Source: an uncultured Eubacterium sp.
Lineage (GTDB): Bacteria > Bacillota > Clostridia > Oscillospirales > Acutalibacteraceae
Length of the DNA stretch: 34,902 nucleotides
Assembly: GCA_944385025.1 (NCBI GenBank)
Contig: CALWVQ010000070.1
Coordinates: forward strand, 1-34,902
Direction: 5' to 3'
The translations under genes and the position numbers were made by a program. This document shows, piece by piece, positions 8,148 through 15,854 of this stretch. Every line of letters begins with the position of its first letter. Positions within the stretch are counted from its first letter, which is position 1. A model generated the notes under the pieces. It had not been told where the DNA came from, did no database searches, and was given only the letters and a program-made list of their open reading frames with translations.

Positions 8148-8219
8148 TTTGTTGAAACAGGCATATAATATAGTTTTAAATAATATAATATATATATTAT
8201 AATATACAGTAAATACTGT

Positions 8220-8261
8220 ATCGCAGGCAAAGCTGATTTTCAGTTATGCCTGCGATTTTTT
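8220..8261 (+). terminator. Terminator of the 283-aa gene
   Basis: A long stem ATCGCAGGCA (8220-8229) with TGCCTGCGAT (8247-8256), an inner AGCTGA/TCAGTT extension, and a T run at 8256-8261. Confidence 0.85.
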
Positions 8262-8488
8262 GTTATTACAGGAAAATTTTAACTGTAAAAATTAAAATCT
8301 ATATATTGACAAAATAACGGCAATAAAAAGAAAAATACACAAGATATAGTGTTGAAAAAATTATGCAAAGAAAAAAGTTACAAATTGTAAGATTATTTTG
8401 GGTCTTTTCTACCGTTTTGTCAAAAATTTGCTTTAGTGTGATAAAACATTAAAGTTTATAACCACAAGATATTGAGCGAGGAGCAGTT

Positions 8489-8659
8489 TTGGTACAGATA
8501 AAAAATGATGTGTTTGTGCAAAATATACAAAAACGCCTTCGAAAAAAGATTGACACATTATGCACTTGTGACTATAATGGCAAACGTTCGGTAAATAATA
8601 ACGGTAAAGCAGAAATATTTTCTTCTGTTAGACAGGCAACTGTCTATATTAGGAATTAA
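8489..8659 (+). CDS. Possible small ORF (56 aa) upstream of the wall-protein gene
   Basis: A TTG start (8489) preceded by GAGGAG (8478-8483) opens a 57-codon frame ending in TAA (8657-8659). The predicted peptide is basic (for example IQKRLRKKID, then GKRSVNNNGK) and contains CTC. A weak promoter-like pair, TTGTCA-N17-GATAAA, lies at 8417-8445. Against it, the consensus promoter of the next gene (8550-8578) lies inside the frame, and a random open frame of this length is not rare. I list it as a candidate only. Confidence 0.22.
   Translation: MVQIKNDVFVQNIQKRLRKKIDTLCTCDYNGKRSVNNNGKAEIFSSVRQATVYIRN
8550..8578 (+). promoter_or_regulatory. Consensus sigma-A promoter of the DUF348/G5 wall-protein gene
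   Basis: TTGACA (8550-8555), 17-bp spacer, TATAAT (8573-8578), a perfect match to consensus. It implies a leader of about 115 nt, with a small hairpin AGACAG/CTGTCT (8630-8645) and AAGGAG before the ATG. Confidence 0.88.
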
Positions 8660-8701
8660 AGTAACTAACCCTAATATTTACGAATAAAAAAGGAGATTAA
8701 G

Positions 8702-9931
8702 ATGATTAACCAATCAACTGGCAGCGGGATTAAAGGCGTAAGCCGTGCAATCCTTACTGCAGTAGTTGCATTCGTTATTGCTGTTTCAATCTTCGCAACC
8801 ACGGCTTTTGCCGGTCTTGCATCACAGTATAATGTAGAGATTGTTGTTGACAGCAATGAACCGATTGTAATTACAACAAATGAGACGGAGCCAATCGAAA
8901 TCCTGTCACAAGCAAATATTACTTTATCAGAAAGTGATAAGCTTGACATCAGCGCTTTTACATCAGGTAAGGGCGGAACAATTAAAGTAGACAAAGCAAA
9001 TAACATTAATATTGAGTTCAACGGCGAAATCAATACCTATACAGTTTATGAGGATACCGTTGGCGAGGCACTTAAAAGTCTGGGCATCATCGTTTCAGAC
9101 GGCGACAAGCTGAATTACTCGGCAGAGGATTCAGTTAAGGACGGAATGGTAGTTACCATTAAGTCTGCAAAAAGCGTTTCTCTTACAGTAGACGGTAAGA
9201 CAAACAAATATGCAATGTATCAGGGCACAGTAGCTGATTTGCTTTCATTTGCAAAGGTTACTCTCGGCAAGGATGATTACACCAAGCCGTCGGCTGATAC
9301 AGAGCTTGAAGCAAATATGAAGGTAACTGTTTATCGTGTTGAATATAAAGAAGTTACCGAAACAGAAACAGTAAAATATAAAACCGTTACAAAAGAGGAT
9401 TCTTCAATGGACCTTGGCGACACCAAAACCGTTACCAGCGGTGAAAACGGCAAGGCAGAAGTGACCTATAAAGTTAAGTATGTTAACGGCAAAGAAGACA
9501 GTAAAACCGAACTTAAACGTGTAACCACAAAAGAAGCTGTTAACAAGGTAGTAAAAGTAGGAACAAAGAGCACTTCAACCGTTAAATCAAACGGCGTTAC
9601 CTCTAAAAACGGCTTTACAGTAGGACAGACAATCCAGGGCAGATATACCCACTATTGTGCTTGCGGAACCTGCGGATCAGGTACAGGCGTAACTGCCAGC
9701 GGCAAAAAAGTGTATAACGGTATGCCAAACCCTTATTATATCGCTTGTAACTGGCTTCCTATGGGTTCAGTTGTCAGCGTTGACGGTGTAAACTACACAG
9801 TAGTTGACCGTGGAGGCTCAGGACTTTCAAGAACAGGACGAATTGATATTTTCACTCCTGAAGGTCACGCAGCTTGTTACAGATACGGTACAGGAAGCTG
9901 TACTATTAAAATTATCAGACTCGGTTGGTAA
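8702..9931 (+). CDS. Secreted cell-wall protein with DUF348 repeats, G5-like domain and C-terminal 3D/RlpA-type barrel (YabE/Rpf-like)
   Basis: A 409-aa exported protein. A signal peptide or signal anchor spans residues about 11-37 and ends AFA before GLASQ. Three ubiquitin-like DUF348 repeats follow (about 43-90, 100-155, 157-212), then a G5-like segment rich in TETE/KTVT and KRVTTKEAV (about 213-290). The C-terminal double-psi-barrel domain (about 300-409) has VVDRGG and RIDIF, the Asp pair expected for 3D/MltA-like lytic enzymes. The domain order matches the YabE-type peptidoglycan remodelling or resuscitation proteins of Firmicutes. Unusually, the barrel holds six cysteines (CACGTC, AC, AC, SC). 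It is monocistronic between a consensus promoter and a strong terminator. Confidence 0.87.
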   Translation: MINQSTGSGIKGVSRAILTAVVAFVIAVSIFATTAFAGLASQYNVEIVVDSNEPIVITTNETEPIEILSQANITLSESDKLDISAFTSGKGGTIKVDKANNINIEFNGEINTYTVYEDTVGEALKSLGIIVSDGDKLNYSAEDSVKDGMVVTIKSAKSVSLTVDGKTNKYAMYQGTVADLLSFAKVTLGKDDYTKPSADTELEANMKVTVYRVEYKEVTETETVKYKTVTKEDSSMDLGDTKTVTSGENGKAEVTYKVKYVNGKEDSKTELKRVTTKEAVNKVVKVGTKSTSTVKSNGVTSKNGFTVGQTIQGRYTHYCACGTCGSGTGVTASGKKVYNGMPNPYYIACNWLPMGSVVSVDGVNYTVVDRGGSGLSRTGRIDIFTPEGHAACYRYGTGSCTIKIIRLGW

Positions 9932-9935
9932 AATA

Positions 9936-9969
9936 AAGCCGCTGAAGGATTTGCCTTCAGCGGCTTTTT
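9936..9969 (+). terminator. Terminator of the DUF348/G5 wall-protein gene
   Basis: AAGCCGCTGAAGG (9936-9948), loop ATTTG, CCTTCAGCGGCTT (9954-9966), followed by T residues. Confidence 0.92.
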
Positions 9970-9982
9970 GTTGTGTATTTTA

Positions 9983-10011
9983 TTGACTTATATGTTGAAA
10001 CATAGTAATAT
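9983..10011 (+). promoter_or_regulatory. Probable promoter of glyS
   Basis: TTGACT (9983-9988), 17-bp spacer, TAATAT (10006-10011). The leader is only about 30 nt, so glyS is not T-box controlled here. Confidence 0.5.
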
Positions 10012-10050
10012 ATAACTAAATATACAGTGTTAAATATGGAGGACATTTAT

Positions 10051-11433
10051 ATGCTTAATACTGAAAAAACTCTCGATAAGCTGGTAGCTTTAAGCAAGGG
10101 CAGAGGCTTTGTTTATGCAGGCTCTGAAATTTACGGCGGTCTTGCAAATACTTGGGATTACGGCCCATTGGGCGTTGAGCTTAAAGAGAACATTAAAAAA
10201 GCGTGGAGAAAGAAATTCATTCAGGAAAACCCTTATAACGTAGGTCTTGACAGCGCTATTCTTATGAACCCGCAGACTTGGGTTGCGTCAGGTCATCTCG
10301 GCGGATTTTCAGATCCCCTTATGGACTGCTGCGAGTGTAAAACAAGACACAGAGCAGACGACCTTATTGAAAACTTTGACGGCACAAATGTTGCAGGCTG
10401 GTCAAATGAGCAGATGGCAGACTATATCAAGGAGCATAATATTCCTTGTCCAAACTGCGGCGCTCACAACTTTACTGACATTCGTCAGTTTAACCTTATG
10501 TTTAAAACATTTCAGGGTGTAACAGAGGACGCCAAGGATGAGATTTATCTCCGTCCCGAAACTGCACAGGGTATCTTCGTAAACTTCTCAAATGTTCAAA
10601 GAACAACAAGAAAGAAGATTCCTTTCGGCGTTGCCCAGATAGGTAAGTCATTCAGAAATGAGATTACACCGGGTAAATTTATTTTCCGTGTAAGAGAGTT
10701 TGAGCAGATGGAGCTTGAATTTTTCTGCAAGCCGGGAACAGACCTTGAGTGGTTCGATTACTGGAGAGGATTCTGCCGTGACTGGCTCTATTCTTTGGGT
10801 ATTAAGGAGGAAAATCTCCGTCTGCGTGACCACGACCCGGAGGAGCTTTGCTTCTATTCAAAGGCTACTACCGACTTTGAGTATCAGTTCCCGTTTGGCT
10901 GGGGCGAGCTTTGGGGTATCGCAGACAGAACAGACTATGACCTTACCCAGCACAGCAAAACCAGCGGTAAGAACATTGAATATGTTGACCAGGTTAATAA
11001 CGAAAGATATATTCCTTACGTTATCGAGCCTTCTTTGGGCGTTGAGCGTTTGTTCCTTGCCCTTCTTACAGAGGCTTATGACGAAGAAGTTATTGACGCT
11101 GAAAAGAATGACACAAGAGTAGTAATGCATTTTCACCCTGTTCTTGCGCCTTTCAAGGCTGCAGTTCTTCCACTTTCAAAGAAATTAAGCGAACAGGCAA
11201 CAGAGGTATTTACAACTCTTTCAAAGAAATTTAACGTGGATTTTGACGATGCAGGCTCAATCGGTAAGCGTTACAGACGTCAGGACGAAATTGGTACTCC
11301 TTACTGCATTACCTATGACTTTGAGTCAGAGGAGGACGGATGCGTTACAGTACGTGACCGTGACACTATGGAGCAGGTAAGACTTCCTATCAGTGAGCTT
11401 GTATCATTCATTGAGGAAAAGCTTGAGTTTTAA
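10051..11433 (+). CDS. glyS: Glycyl-tRNA synthetase, single-chain (alpha2) type
   Basis: Class II synthetase that charges tRNA-Gly. At 460 aa it belongs to the single-polypeptide GlyRS form, not the GlyQ/GlyS tetramer. Seen are the N-terminal [14 protein letters not shown], a zinc-ribbon-like insert with CCEC (93-96) and CPNC (133-136), motif 2 around [13 protein letters not shown] (168-180), motif 3 around [10 protein letters not shown], and a C-terminal anticodon-binding domain ([24 protein letters not shown]). I chose the ATG at 10051 because GGAGGA (10038-10043) is correctly spaced for it; an in-frame upstream start would lack a site. A tRNA-Gly(GCC) gene is also in this window, at 19461. 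Confidence 0.96.
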   Translation: MLNTEKTLDKLVALSKGRGFVYAGSEIYGGLANTWDYGPLGVELKENIKKAWRKKFIQENPYNVGLDSAILMNPQTWVASGHLGGFSDPLMDCCECKTRHRADDLIENFDGTNVAGWSNEQMADYIKEHNIPCPNCGAHNFTDIRQFNLMFKTFQGVTEDAKDEIYLRPETAQGIFVNFSNVQRTTRKKIPFGVAQIGKSFRNEITPGKFIFRVREFEQMELEFFCKPGTDLEWFDYWRGFCRDWLYSLGIKEENLRLRDHDPEELCFYSKATTDFEYQFPFGWGELWGIADRTDYDLTQHSKTSGKNIEYVDQVNNERYIPYVIEPSLGVERLFLALLTEAYDEEVIDAEKNDTRVVMHFHPVLAPFKAAVLPLSKKLSEQATEVFTTLSKKFNVDFDDAGSIGKRYRRQDEIGTPYCITYDFESEEDGCVTVRDRDTMEQVRLPISELVSFIEEKLEF

Positions 11434-11453
11434 GCTGATGAAAGAGTGATTTT

Positions 11454-12770
11454 ATGGACAGAATAAACAGAGCTGTTGTAAAGCAGCAGGCAAGGGAGTT
11501 AATCAAAGGAAAGTGGTTTTATCTCTTTTTGATTTCTATGGTTGTGTCTTTGCTTACAGGCAGTTCTTCATTTACGGTTAATGTTGACACTATAGTCAGT
11601 GACAATCAAAATAATAGCAATTATATTGAAGATTACGGCGATAATTATTACGACGATTATTATGACTATTTCAGCGATAATTTCGGCGACGGTAATACTG
11701 CCGACAATCCTATTGAGGACTTTTCCTTTAATTCAAACAGTCAAGAGGTAAGTCCTGTTCCTGTAAACAATATGTCAAGGGTTATCGGTTTGGGGGCATT
11801 ATCGTCTTTGGTAGGCTTAATGGGCATTGCAAATATTATATTTATGCCTCTTACCGTTACGTTAGTGGGGATTTACCTTGCTTTTATCAGGCGTAATCCT
11901 ATTGAAAAACTTCACTTGGGCGAGTCTTTGAGCGGATTATTTAAGGATACTTTTAACAAGACATATGTTAATAAACTTGTCTTGGTGCTTTTGAGGAATT
12001 TGTTTATTTTCCTTTGGTCACTTCTCTTGATAGTTCCGGGTATAGTTTATTATTATAAAACTTATTTTGCCAATCAGATTTTAGCCGATAATCCTAACTT
12101 AAAGCCAACCGAAGCGTTAAAGCTTTCCAAAAAAATGACGCAGGGCGGTAAGACCGAACTTTTCACTTTAGATGTAAGTTTTATTCTTTGGTATCTTCTT
12201 TGCATAGTGACGTTTGGAATTGCATCAATTTATGTTGTCCCTTATGTGATGACAGCACAGGCGCTCTATTATGAGAATTTCCGTTTGCGTGGTTTGGCAC
12301 ACGGCGTACTTACTGACGATGATTTCCTTTCAGAACAGGAAAGGTTTGTTAAGTACAATCAGCCGAATTATTACAATAACCCGTATGGTAATGGGTATGG
12401 CCCACAGAATAATAATCAGTACGCAAACCCGTATTACAACAATCAAAACGGCGGTTATTACTATAACAGTCAGAGCGGGGCACAACAGCAGCAGCCTCAA
12501 AACAATCCTTATAACTACAATTACAACTCACAGCCCGTAAATAACAGCGGTGAATATTATCAGCCGCCTGTTAATAACGACCATCAGCAAGGCGGCGCTG
12601 CTCCTTATTACAGCGCTCCTGCTCAAAATCCTTACGGCGCACCAAAGGAAAGTGACAGTACTCCTGCCGAAAATCCTTATTGTACGCCAAAAGAAGAGGT
12701 AAAGGAAGAGCCTAATGATAATCCTTATTATGCTCCTCCTGAAGACGATAACAAGGGCAGCGATAATTAA
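11454..12770 (+). CDS. DUF975-family membrane protein with a long Asn/Gln/Pro/Tyr-rich repetitive tail
   Basis: A 438-aa protein. The N-terminus (VVKQQARELIKGKW) and the multi-span core match DUF975 integral membrane proteins of unknown function. A membrane segment at about 22-36 is followed by an Asn/Asp/Tyr-rich loop (about 48-105) and further segments at about 110-143, 175-203 and 240-270. From about 295 the protein is low complexity, rich in N, Q, Y, P and G, and probably disordered. The last 47 residues carry three imperfect copies of NPYxxPxE (starting at 392, 407, 423), encoded at 12627, 12672 and 12720. It starts 20 nt after glyS and is probably cotranscribed. Confidence 0.82.
   Translation: MDRINRAVVKQQARELIKGKWFYLFLISMVVSLLTGSSSFTVNVDTIVSDNQNNSNYIEDYGDNYYDDYYDYFSDNFGDGNTADNPIEDFSFNSNSQEVSPVPVNNMSRVIGLGALSSLVGLMGIANIIFMPLTVTLVGIYLAFIRRNPIEKLHLGESLSGLFKDTFNKTYVNKLVLVLLRNLFIFLWSLLLIVPGIVYYYKTYFANQILADNPNLKPTEALKLSKKMTQGGKTELFTLDVSFILWYLLCIVTFGIASIYVVPYVMTAQALYYENFRLRGLAHGVLTDDDFLSEQERFVKYNQPNYYNNPYGNGYGPQNNNQYANPYYNNQNGGYYYNSQSGAQQQQPQNNPYNYNYNSQPVNNSGEYYQPPVNNDHQQGGAAPYYSAPAQNPYGAPKESDSTPAENPYCTPKEEVKEEPNDNPYYAPPEDDNKGSDN
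12627..12764 (+). repeat. Three 45-48 bp in-frame repeats in the DUF975 gene tail
   Basis: The units start at 12627, 12672 and 12720 with AATCCTTA and encode NPYGAPKE, NPYCTPKE and NPYYAPPE. The period is 15-16 codons. Copies differ at the DNA level, so this is an old duplication or selection on the peptide motif. Confidence 0.65.
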
Positions 12771-12781
12771 CAGATAAAAAA

Positions 12782-12816
12782 ATCCCCTGAAAGAATTTCT
12801 TTCAGGGGATAATTTT
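12782..12816. terminator. Bidirectional terminator between the DUF975 gene and ridA
   Basis: ATCCCCTGAAAG (12782-12793), loop AATTT, CTTTCAGGGGAT (12799-12810), with a T run on the plus side and a longer one when read on the minus strand. Confidence 0.9.
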
Positions 12817-12827
12817 TTGCTTTACGA

Positions 12828-13199
12828 TTACAGTTCTGCGATAACCTCAACTTCACAGAGAACGCCTTTTGGCAAATCCTTAACTGCAACGCATGAACGT
12901 GCAGGTTTAGAAGTGAAATATGTGCCGTAAATTTCATTGAATTTAGCAAAATCGTTAATGTCTGCAAGGAAGCAAACTGTTTTAACTACCTTGTCCATAG
13001 TTGTGCCTGCCGCCTCAACTACTGCCTTAAGGTTTTTGCAAACCTGCTCTGTCTGCTCCTCAATAGTTTTTGCCTCAACGCTGTTTGTTTCAGGGTTGAT
13101 TGCAATCTGACCTGATGTGAAAAGCAATCCGTTTACTTTAACAGCCTGTGAGTAAGGACCGATTGCGTCAGGTGCGTTTTTAGTTGCTACGTATTCCAT
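12828..13199 (-). CDS. ridA: RidA family reactive enamine/imine deaminase
   Basis: A 123-aa RidA/YjgF protein. It hydrolyses 2-aminoacrylate and 2-aminocrotonate, the unstable enamines released by PLP-dependent threonine/serine dehydratases. Family features present are IGPYSQAV, the catalytic-pocket Arg101 (KPARSCVAV) and Glu116 in the C-terminal CEVEVIAEL. I chose the ATG at 13199, which has AAGGAG correctly spaced; longer in-frame starts lie inside the upstream gene. It begins 20 nt after ilvA, which makes the substrate it removes, so the two are a functional operon. Confidence 0.94.
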   Translation of the reverse strand: MEYVATKNAPDAIGPYSQAVKVNGLLFTSGQIAINPETNSVEAKTIEEQTEQVCKNLKAVVEAAGTTMDKVVKTVCFLADINDFAKFNEIYGTYFTSKPARSCVAVKDLPKGVLCEVEVIAEL

Positions 13200-13219
13200 A
13201 TCAATATCTCCTTTATGTT

Positions 13220-14422
13220 TTATCGTTCGCAAACCTCAAAGCCTGCTTCTCTAAGTGCGGTTTTAATCTGCACAATGTGGTTGTAATCTCTGGTTTCAAC
13301 ACCGATTTTAAGATAGCAGTCTGTAATGTTCATATCAAGATCGGTGCTGTCGTAATTAACAGAAACAACATTTGCGCCAAGCTGGGCGATAATCTGGCTT
13401 ACGCCCATAAGCTGACCCGGCTTGTCTGAAAGGGCAATGGTAATGTCGGCAGTTCTGCCGCCCATTTTAAGACCTCTTTCAATAACTCTTGAAAGGATAG
13501 TAACGTCAATGTTACCGCCTGATACAAGACAGCAAACCTTTTTGCCCGTAATGTTAGGTATTTTACCGTTCATTACCGCAGCAACAGGAACAGCGCCTGC
13601 TCCTTCGGCAATAAGTTTCTGCTGTTCAAGAAGAGTAAGAATTGCAAGAGCAATCTCGTCGTCTGTAACGGTGTAAATTCCGTCAACATACTGATTAACA
13701 AGCTCAAAAGTATGCTCACCCGGAGTTTTAACTGCAATACCGTCTGCAATAGTCTGTACTTTGTCAAGAGTTTCAATCTTTCCGTCAGCAACAGACGCCA
13801 GCATAGACGGTGCTCCCGATGCCTGAACGCCGTAAATCTTGCAGTTAGGATTAATCTGCTTAACGGTGTATGCCACGCCGGCAATAAGACCGCCGCCGCC
13901 GATTGGAACTACTACTGCGTCCACGTCAGGAAGCTGCTCCAAAATTTCAAGTCCGATTGTGCCTTGACCTGCAATAACATCCGGATCGTCAAAAGGGTGA
14001 ATAAAGGTATATCCCTTTTCCTCTTTAAGCTGAAGAGCCTTGTTGTAAGCGTCGTCGTAAACGCCTTTTACCATACAAACCTCTGCGCCGTATTTTTTTG
14101 TAGCCTCAACCTTGCTGATAGGTGCCCCGTCAGGAAGGCAGATTAAAGATTTAATACCGTTTTTAGTTGCCGCAAGAGCAACGCCCTGTGCGTGATTTCC
14201 TGCCGAACAGGCAATTACGCCCTTTGCCTTTTCCTCATCGGAAAGCTGGCTGATTTTAAAATATGAGCCTCTGACCTTAAATGAACCCGTTACCTGTAAA
14301 TTTTCAGTTTTAAGATAAACTTCGGCATCAGGGCAAAGACCTTTTGAACGTATCATATCTGTTTCTCTTACTACTTCGCTGAGAACACGTTTTGCCTTGT
14401 AAACTCTGTCTAAAGTCAACAT
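13220..14422 (-). CDS. ilvA: Threonine ammonia-lyase (dehydratase), single-ACT form
   Basis: A PLP enzyme converting threonine to 2-oxobutanoate and ammonia, the first step towards isoleucine. At 400 aa it is the medium-length form with one C-terminal ACT domain (about 325-400, TADITIALSDKPGQL...). The PLP lysine is Lys49 in GSFKVRG. The phosphate-binding glycine loop GGGGLIAG and the SGGNID segment are present. I chose the ATG at 14422, with AGAGG upstream, over longer in-frame alternatives; the sequence MLTLDRVYKAKRVL matches the family start. Biosynthetic versus catabolic use cannot be settled, but the ACT domain favours allosteric control. Confidence 0.92.
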   Translation of the reverse strand: MLTLDRVYKAKRVLSEVVRETDMIRSKGLCPDAEVYLKTENLQVTGSFKVRGSYFKISQLSDEEKAKGVIACSAGNHAQGVALAATKNGIKSLICLPDGAPISKVEATKKYGAEVCMVKGVYDDAYNKALQLKEEKGYTFIHPFDDPDVIAGQGTIGLEILEQLPDVDAVVVPIGGGGLIAGVAYTVKQINPNCKIYGVQASGAPSMLASVADGKIETLDKVQTIADGIAVKTPGEHTFELVNQYVDGIYTVTDDEIALAILTLLEQQKLIAEGAGAVPVAAVMNGKIPNITGKKVCCLVSGGNIDVTILSRVIERGLKMGGRTADITIALSDKPGQLMGVSQIIAQLGANVVSVNYDSTDLDMNITDCYLKIGVETRDYNHIVQIKTALREAGFEVCER

Positions 14423-14453
14423 TATTTTCGCCTCTTTTTTATTTATGACATAT

Positions 14454-14482
14454 ATTTTAGTCCTGTAAAGTTGATTTGTCAA
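14454..14482 (-). promoter_or_regulatory. Promoter of ilvA-ridA
   Basis: Minus strand: TTGACA (14482-14477), 17-bp spacer, TAAAAT (14459-14454). The -35 begins directly after the stop codon of the upstream lipoprotein gene. Confidence 0.75.
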
Positions 14483-15031
14483 TTACCAAGTGAAATTACA
14501 CTCTGCATAGCTGATTGTGCCGTCGCTGTCAGCATAAATTTTCAGCTGTTGGTTTTGTGTGTTAAGGTAGTAAAATTCATACCTTACACTGTCAATTCCG
14601 TTTTCGCCCGTTCCTATTTGGGCAGGATACATTTTACTGAAAGTGATTTCGTCGCCGTAAAGAGATTTGATTGAGTTAACAAGCTTTTCGGCGTTGTCTG
14701 TGGCCTTTTTTTCAAATTCATCCGTTCTCTCGTTGGCATAAACAGCAGAGGGATTTCGCGAATATATGTATGTAAAGCTGCCTTTGCTCAAATCTCCTGT
14801 GATACTTCCGTTTGAGCTTTCGTCAATGCCGTTTAAAACAGCCTTTTTGAGTTCGCTTGCCTTTTCGCTGTCCTCCTTAACAGGAGCCGTTGTGCTGGTG
14901 GCAGGTTCTGTGGTAGTTGTAAGAGAAGTGGTTGTTTCCGGTTTTTCAGTCTCCTGTTCTTTTTCTTTTGAACAGGCAAAGAATGTAACAGCTACCGTCG
15001 CCGCTAATATAATTGCAACAATTTTTTTCAC
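14483..15031 (-). CDS. Lipoprotein of unknown function, 182 aa
   Basis: An N-terminal lipoprotein signal peptide ends at a lipobox-like FFAC (Cys20). A Thr/Glu/Pro-rich linker follows (about 22-55), then a globular domain ending YAECNFTW. I do not recognise the domain. It is probably anchored on the outer face of the membrane. The start is GTG at 15031 and overlaps the stop of sfsA as GTGA, with AGGTG as ribosome-binding site, so it is translationally coupled to sfsA. The link to sfsA looks positional; no shared function is evident. Confidence 0.8.
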   Translation of the reverse strand: MKKIVAIILAATVAVTFFACSKEKEQETEKPETTTSLTTTTEPATSTTAPVKEDSEKASELKKAVLNGIDESSNGSITGDLSKGSFTYIYSRNPSAVYANERTDEFEKKATDNAEKLVNSIKSLYGDEITFSKMYPAQIGTGENGIDSVRYEFYYLNTQNQQLKIYADSDGTISYAECNFTW

Positions 15032-15708
15032 AATTTCACCTCTATGCTTTTATCTATTGTCATACTGTTTTCAGTCACAATACAGTCTGCCGCAACAATT
15101 TCTACCCCGTTTTCTTTTGCTTCTTTAAGCGCTTTTGCAAAAAGCGGGTCGGTGTCGGCATTGGGAGTAAAAAACTTGCACCCATTCATTTGTATTACAA
15201 AAAGGACTACGGCTCTGTAACCCTGTTTTTTTGCGCTAATCAGTTCTTTTAGGTGTTTTGCGCCTCGTTGAGTAGGTGCGTCCGGAAATTTGGCAACGCC
15301 GTTTACCTCAAGGGTTACGCCTTTAACCTCAATAAATGTTTTTTCCTTTTGGCTTTCAACATAAAAATCAAGCCGTGATGAGCCAAAGGTTTTTTCAGCC
15401 TTTATAAGAGTGGGATTTTTTATAAACTTTCCCTTTTTTAGCCATTCGCCAACCGCATTGTTGGGCGCCTGACTGTCCATATTGATAAGGTTATCCCCCT
15501 TGTAAACGGCGATTAAATCGTATTTCGTTTTTCTGGCAGGGTTTTGACTCTCCTCTAAAATTACAACAGCGCTGTCTGTCAGCAGCTCCCTGCACCGCCC
15601 TGTGTTTTTTACGTGAACGGTGTGTATCTGATTTTCTATTTCAACTTGAGCAATAAATCTGTTGGGACGGTTTATAAATCGCCCTTTTGCCGTGTTATTA
15701 TAATTCAT
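15028..15708 (-). CDS. sfsA: SfsA family protein (DNA/RNA nuclease-like)
   Basis: A 226-aa SfsA. The family was named for sugar fermentation stimulation in E. coli and is now regarded as an OB-fold plus nuclease-like protein; its cellular role is unsettled. Family landmarks are RPNRFIAQV, HVKNTGRCREL, LDFYVE, FIEVKGVTLE, FPDAPTQRGAKHL and the C-terminal NADTDPLFAKAL. The D...ExK pattern (LDF...EVKG) fits a restriction-nuclease-like active site. I chose the ATG at 15708 because family alignment begins there. There is no Shine-Dalgarno sequence, and the promoter places transcription start at or within a base or two of this ATG, so the mRNA may be leaderless. Confidence 0.92.
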   Translation of the reverse strand: MNYNNTAKGRFINRPNRFIAQVEIENQIHTVHVKNTGRCRELLTDSAVVILEESQNPARKTKYDLIAVYKGDNLINMDSQAPNNAVGEWLKKGKFIKNPTLIKAEKTFGSSRLDFYVESQKEKTFIEVKGVTLEVNGVAKFPDAPTQRGAKHLKELISAKKQGYRAVVLFVIQMNGCKFFTPNADTDPLFAKALKEAKENGVEIVAADCIVTENSMTIDKSIEVKL

Positions 15709-15715
15709 AACTTTA

Positions 15716-15744
15716 AGATTAAGGCAAAAACGCCGTGGTGTCAA
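15716..15744 (-). promoter_or_regulatory. Promoter of sfsA, apparently giving a leaderless mRNA
   Basis: Minus strand: TTGACA (15744-15739), 17-bp spacer, TAATCT (15721-15716). Seven bases (TAAAGTT) separate the -10 from the A of the ATG at 15708, which is where initiation is expected. Confidence 0.65.
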
Positions 15745-15789
15745 GTGATTTAAGGTATTTTACCGTTGTTTTGCCTTAAAGTTTTTCTA

Positions 15790-15818
15790 TTGACTTTAGC
15801 TTGATAATATTATAGAAT
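15790..15818 (+). promoter_or_regulatory. Promoter of the orphan binding-protein gene
   Basis: TTGACT (15790-15795), 17-bp spacer, TAGAAT (15813-15818). Divergent from the sfsA promoter. Confidence 0.7.
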
Positions 15819-15854
15819 TATAGGTAAGTTATCCGTGAAGGAGGATACATATTT

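Larger units (their letters stand above)
8148..8701 (+). other. 554-bp intergenic region between the 283-aa gene and the wall-protein gene
   Basis: Contents in order: an AT-only palindromic stretch (about 8178-8204); a short inverted repeat TACAGTA-AA-TACTGTA (8205-8220); a terminator (8220-8261); about 150 bp of AT-rich sequence with nothing identified; a weak promoter-like pair TTGTCA/GATAAA (8417-8445); a possible 56-codon frame (8489-8659); and a consensus promoter (8550-8578) serving the next gene. No riboswitch consensus was recognised. Confidence 0.6.

Noticed and set aside
8178-8220. AT-only palindrome and TACAGTA-AA-TACTGTA inverted repeat after the 283-aa gene.
   Set aside because: They lie in an AT-rich spacer just before a terminator. 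The 8214-8221 bases resemble half of the GntR operator at 27855, but there is no promoter here to control, so the match is probably chance.
8450-8701. Possible c-di-AMP (ydaO-type) riboswitch ahead of the wall-protein gene, as found for similar genes elsewhere.
   Set aside because: The conserved aptamer blocks and a terminator or sequestering helix are not visible, and the consensus promoter leaves a leader of only about 115 nt.
9932-10050. T-box leader before glyS.
   Set aside because: The promoter-to-start distance is about 40 nt and no specifier loop or T-box sequence is present. The same is true of argS and hisHF.
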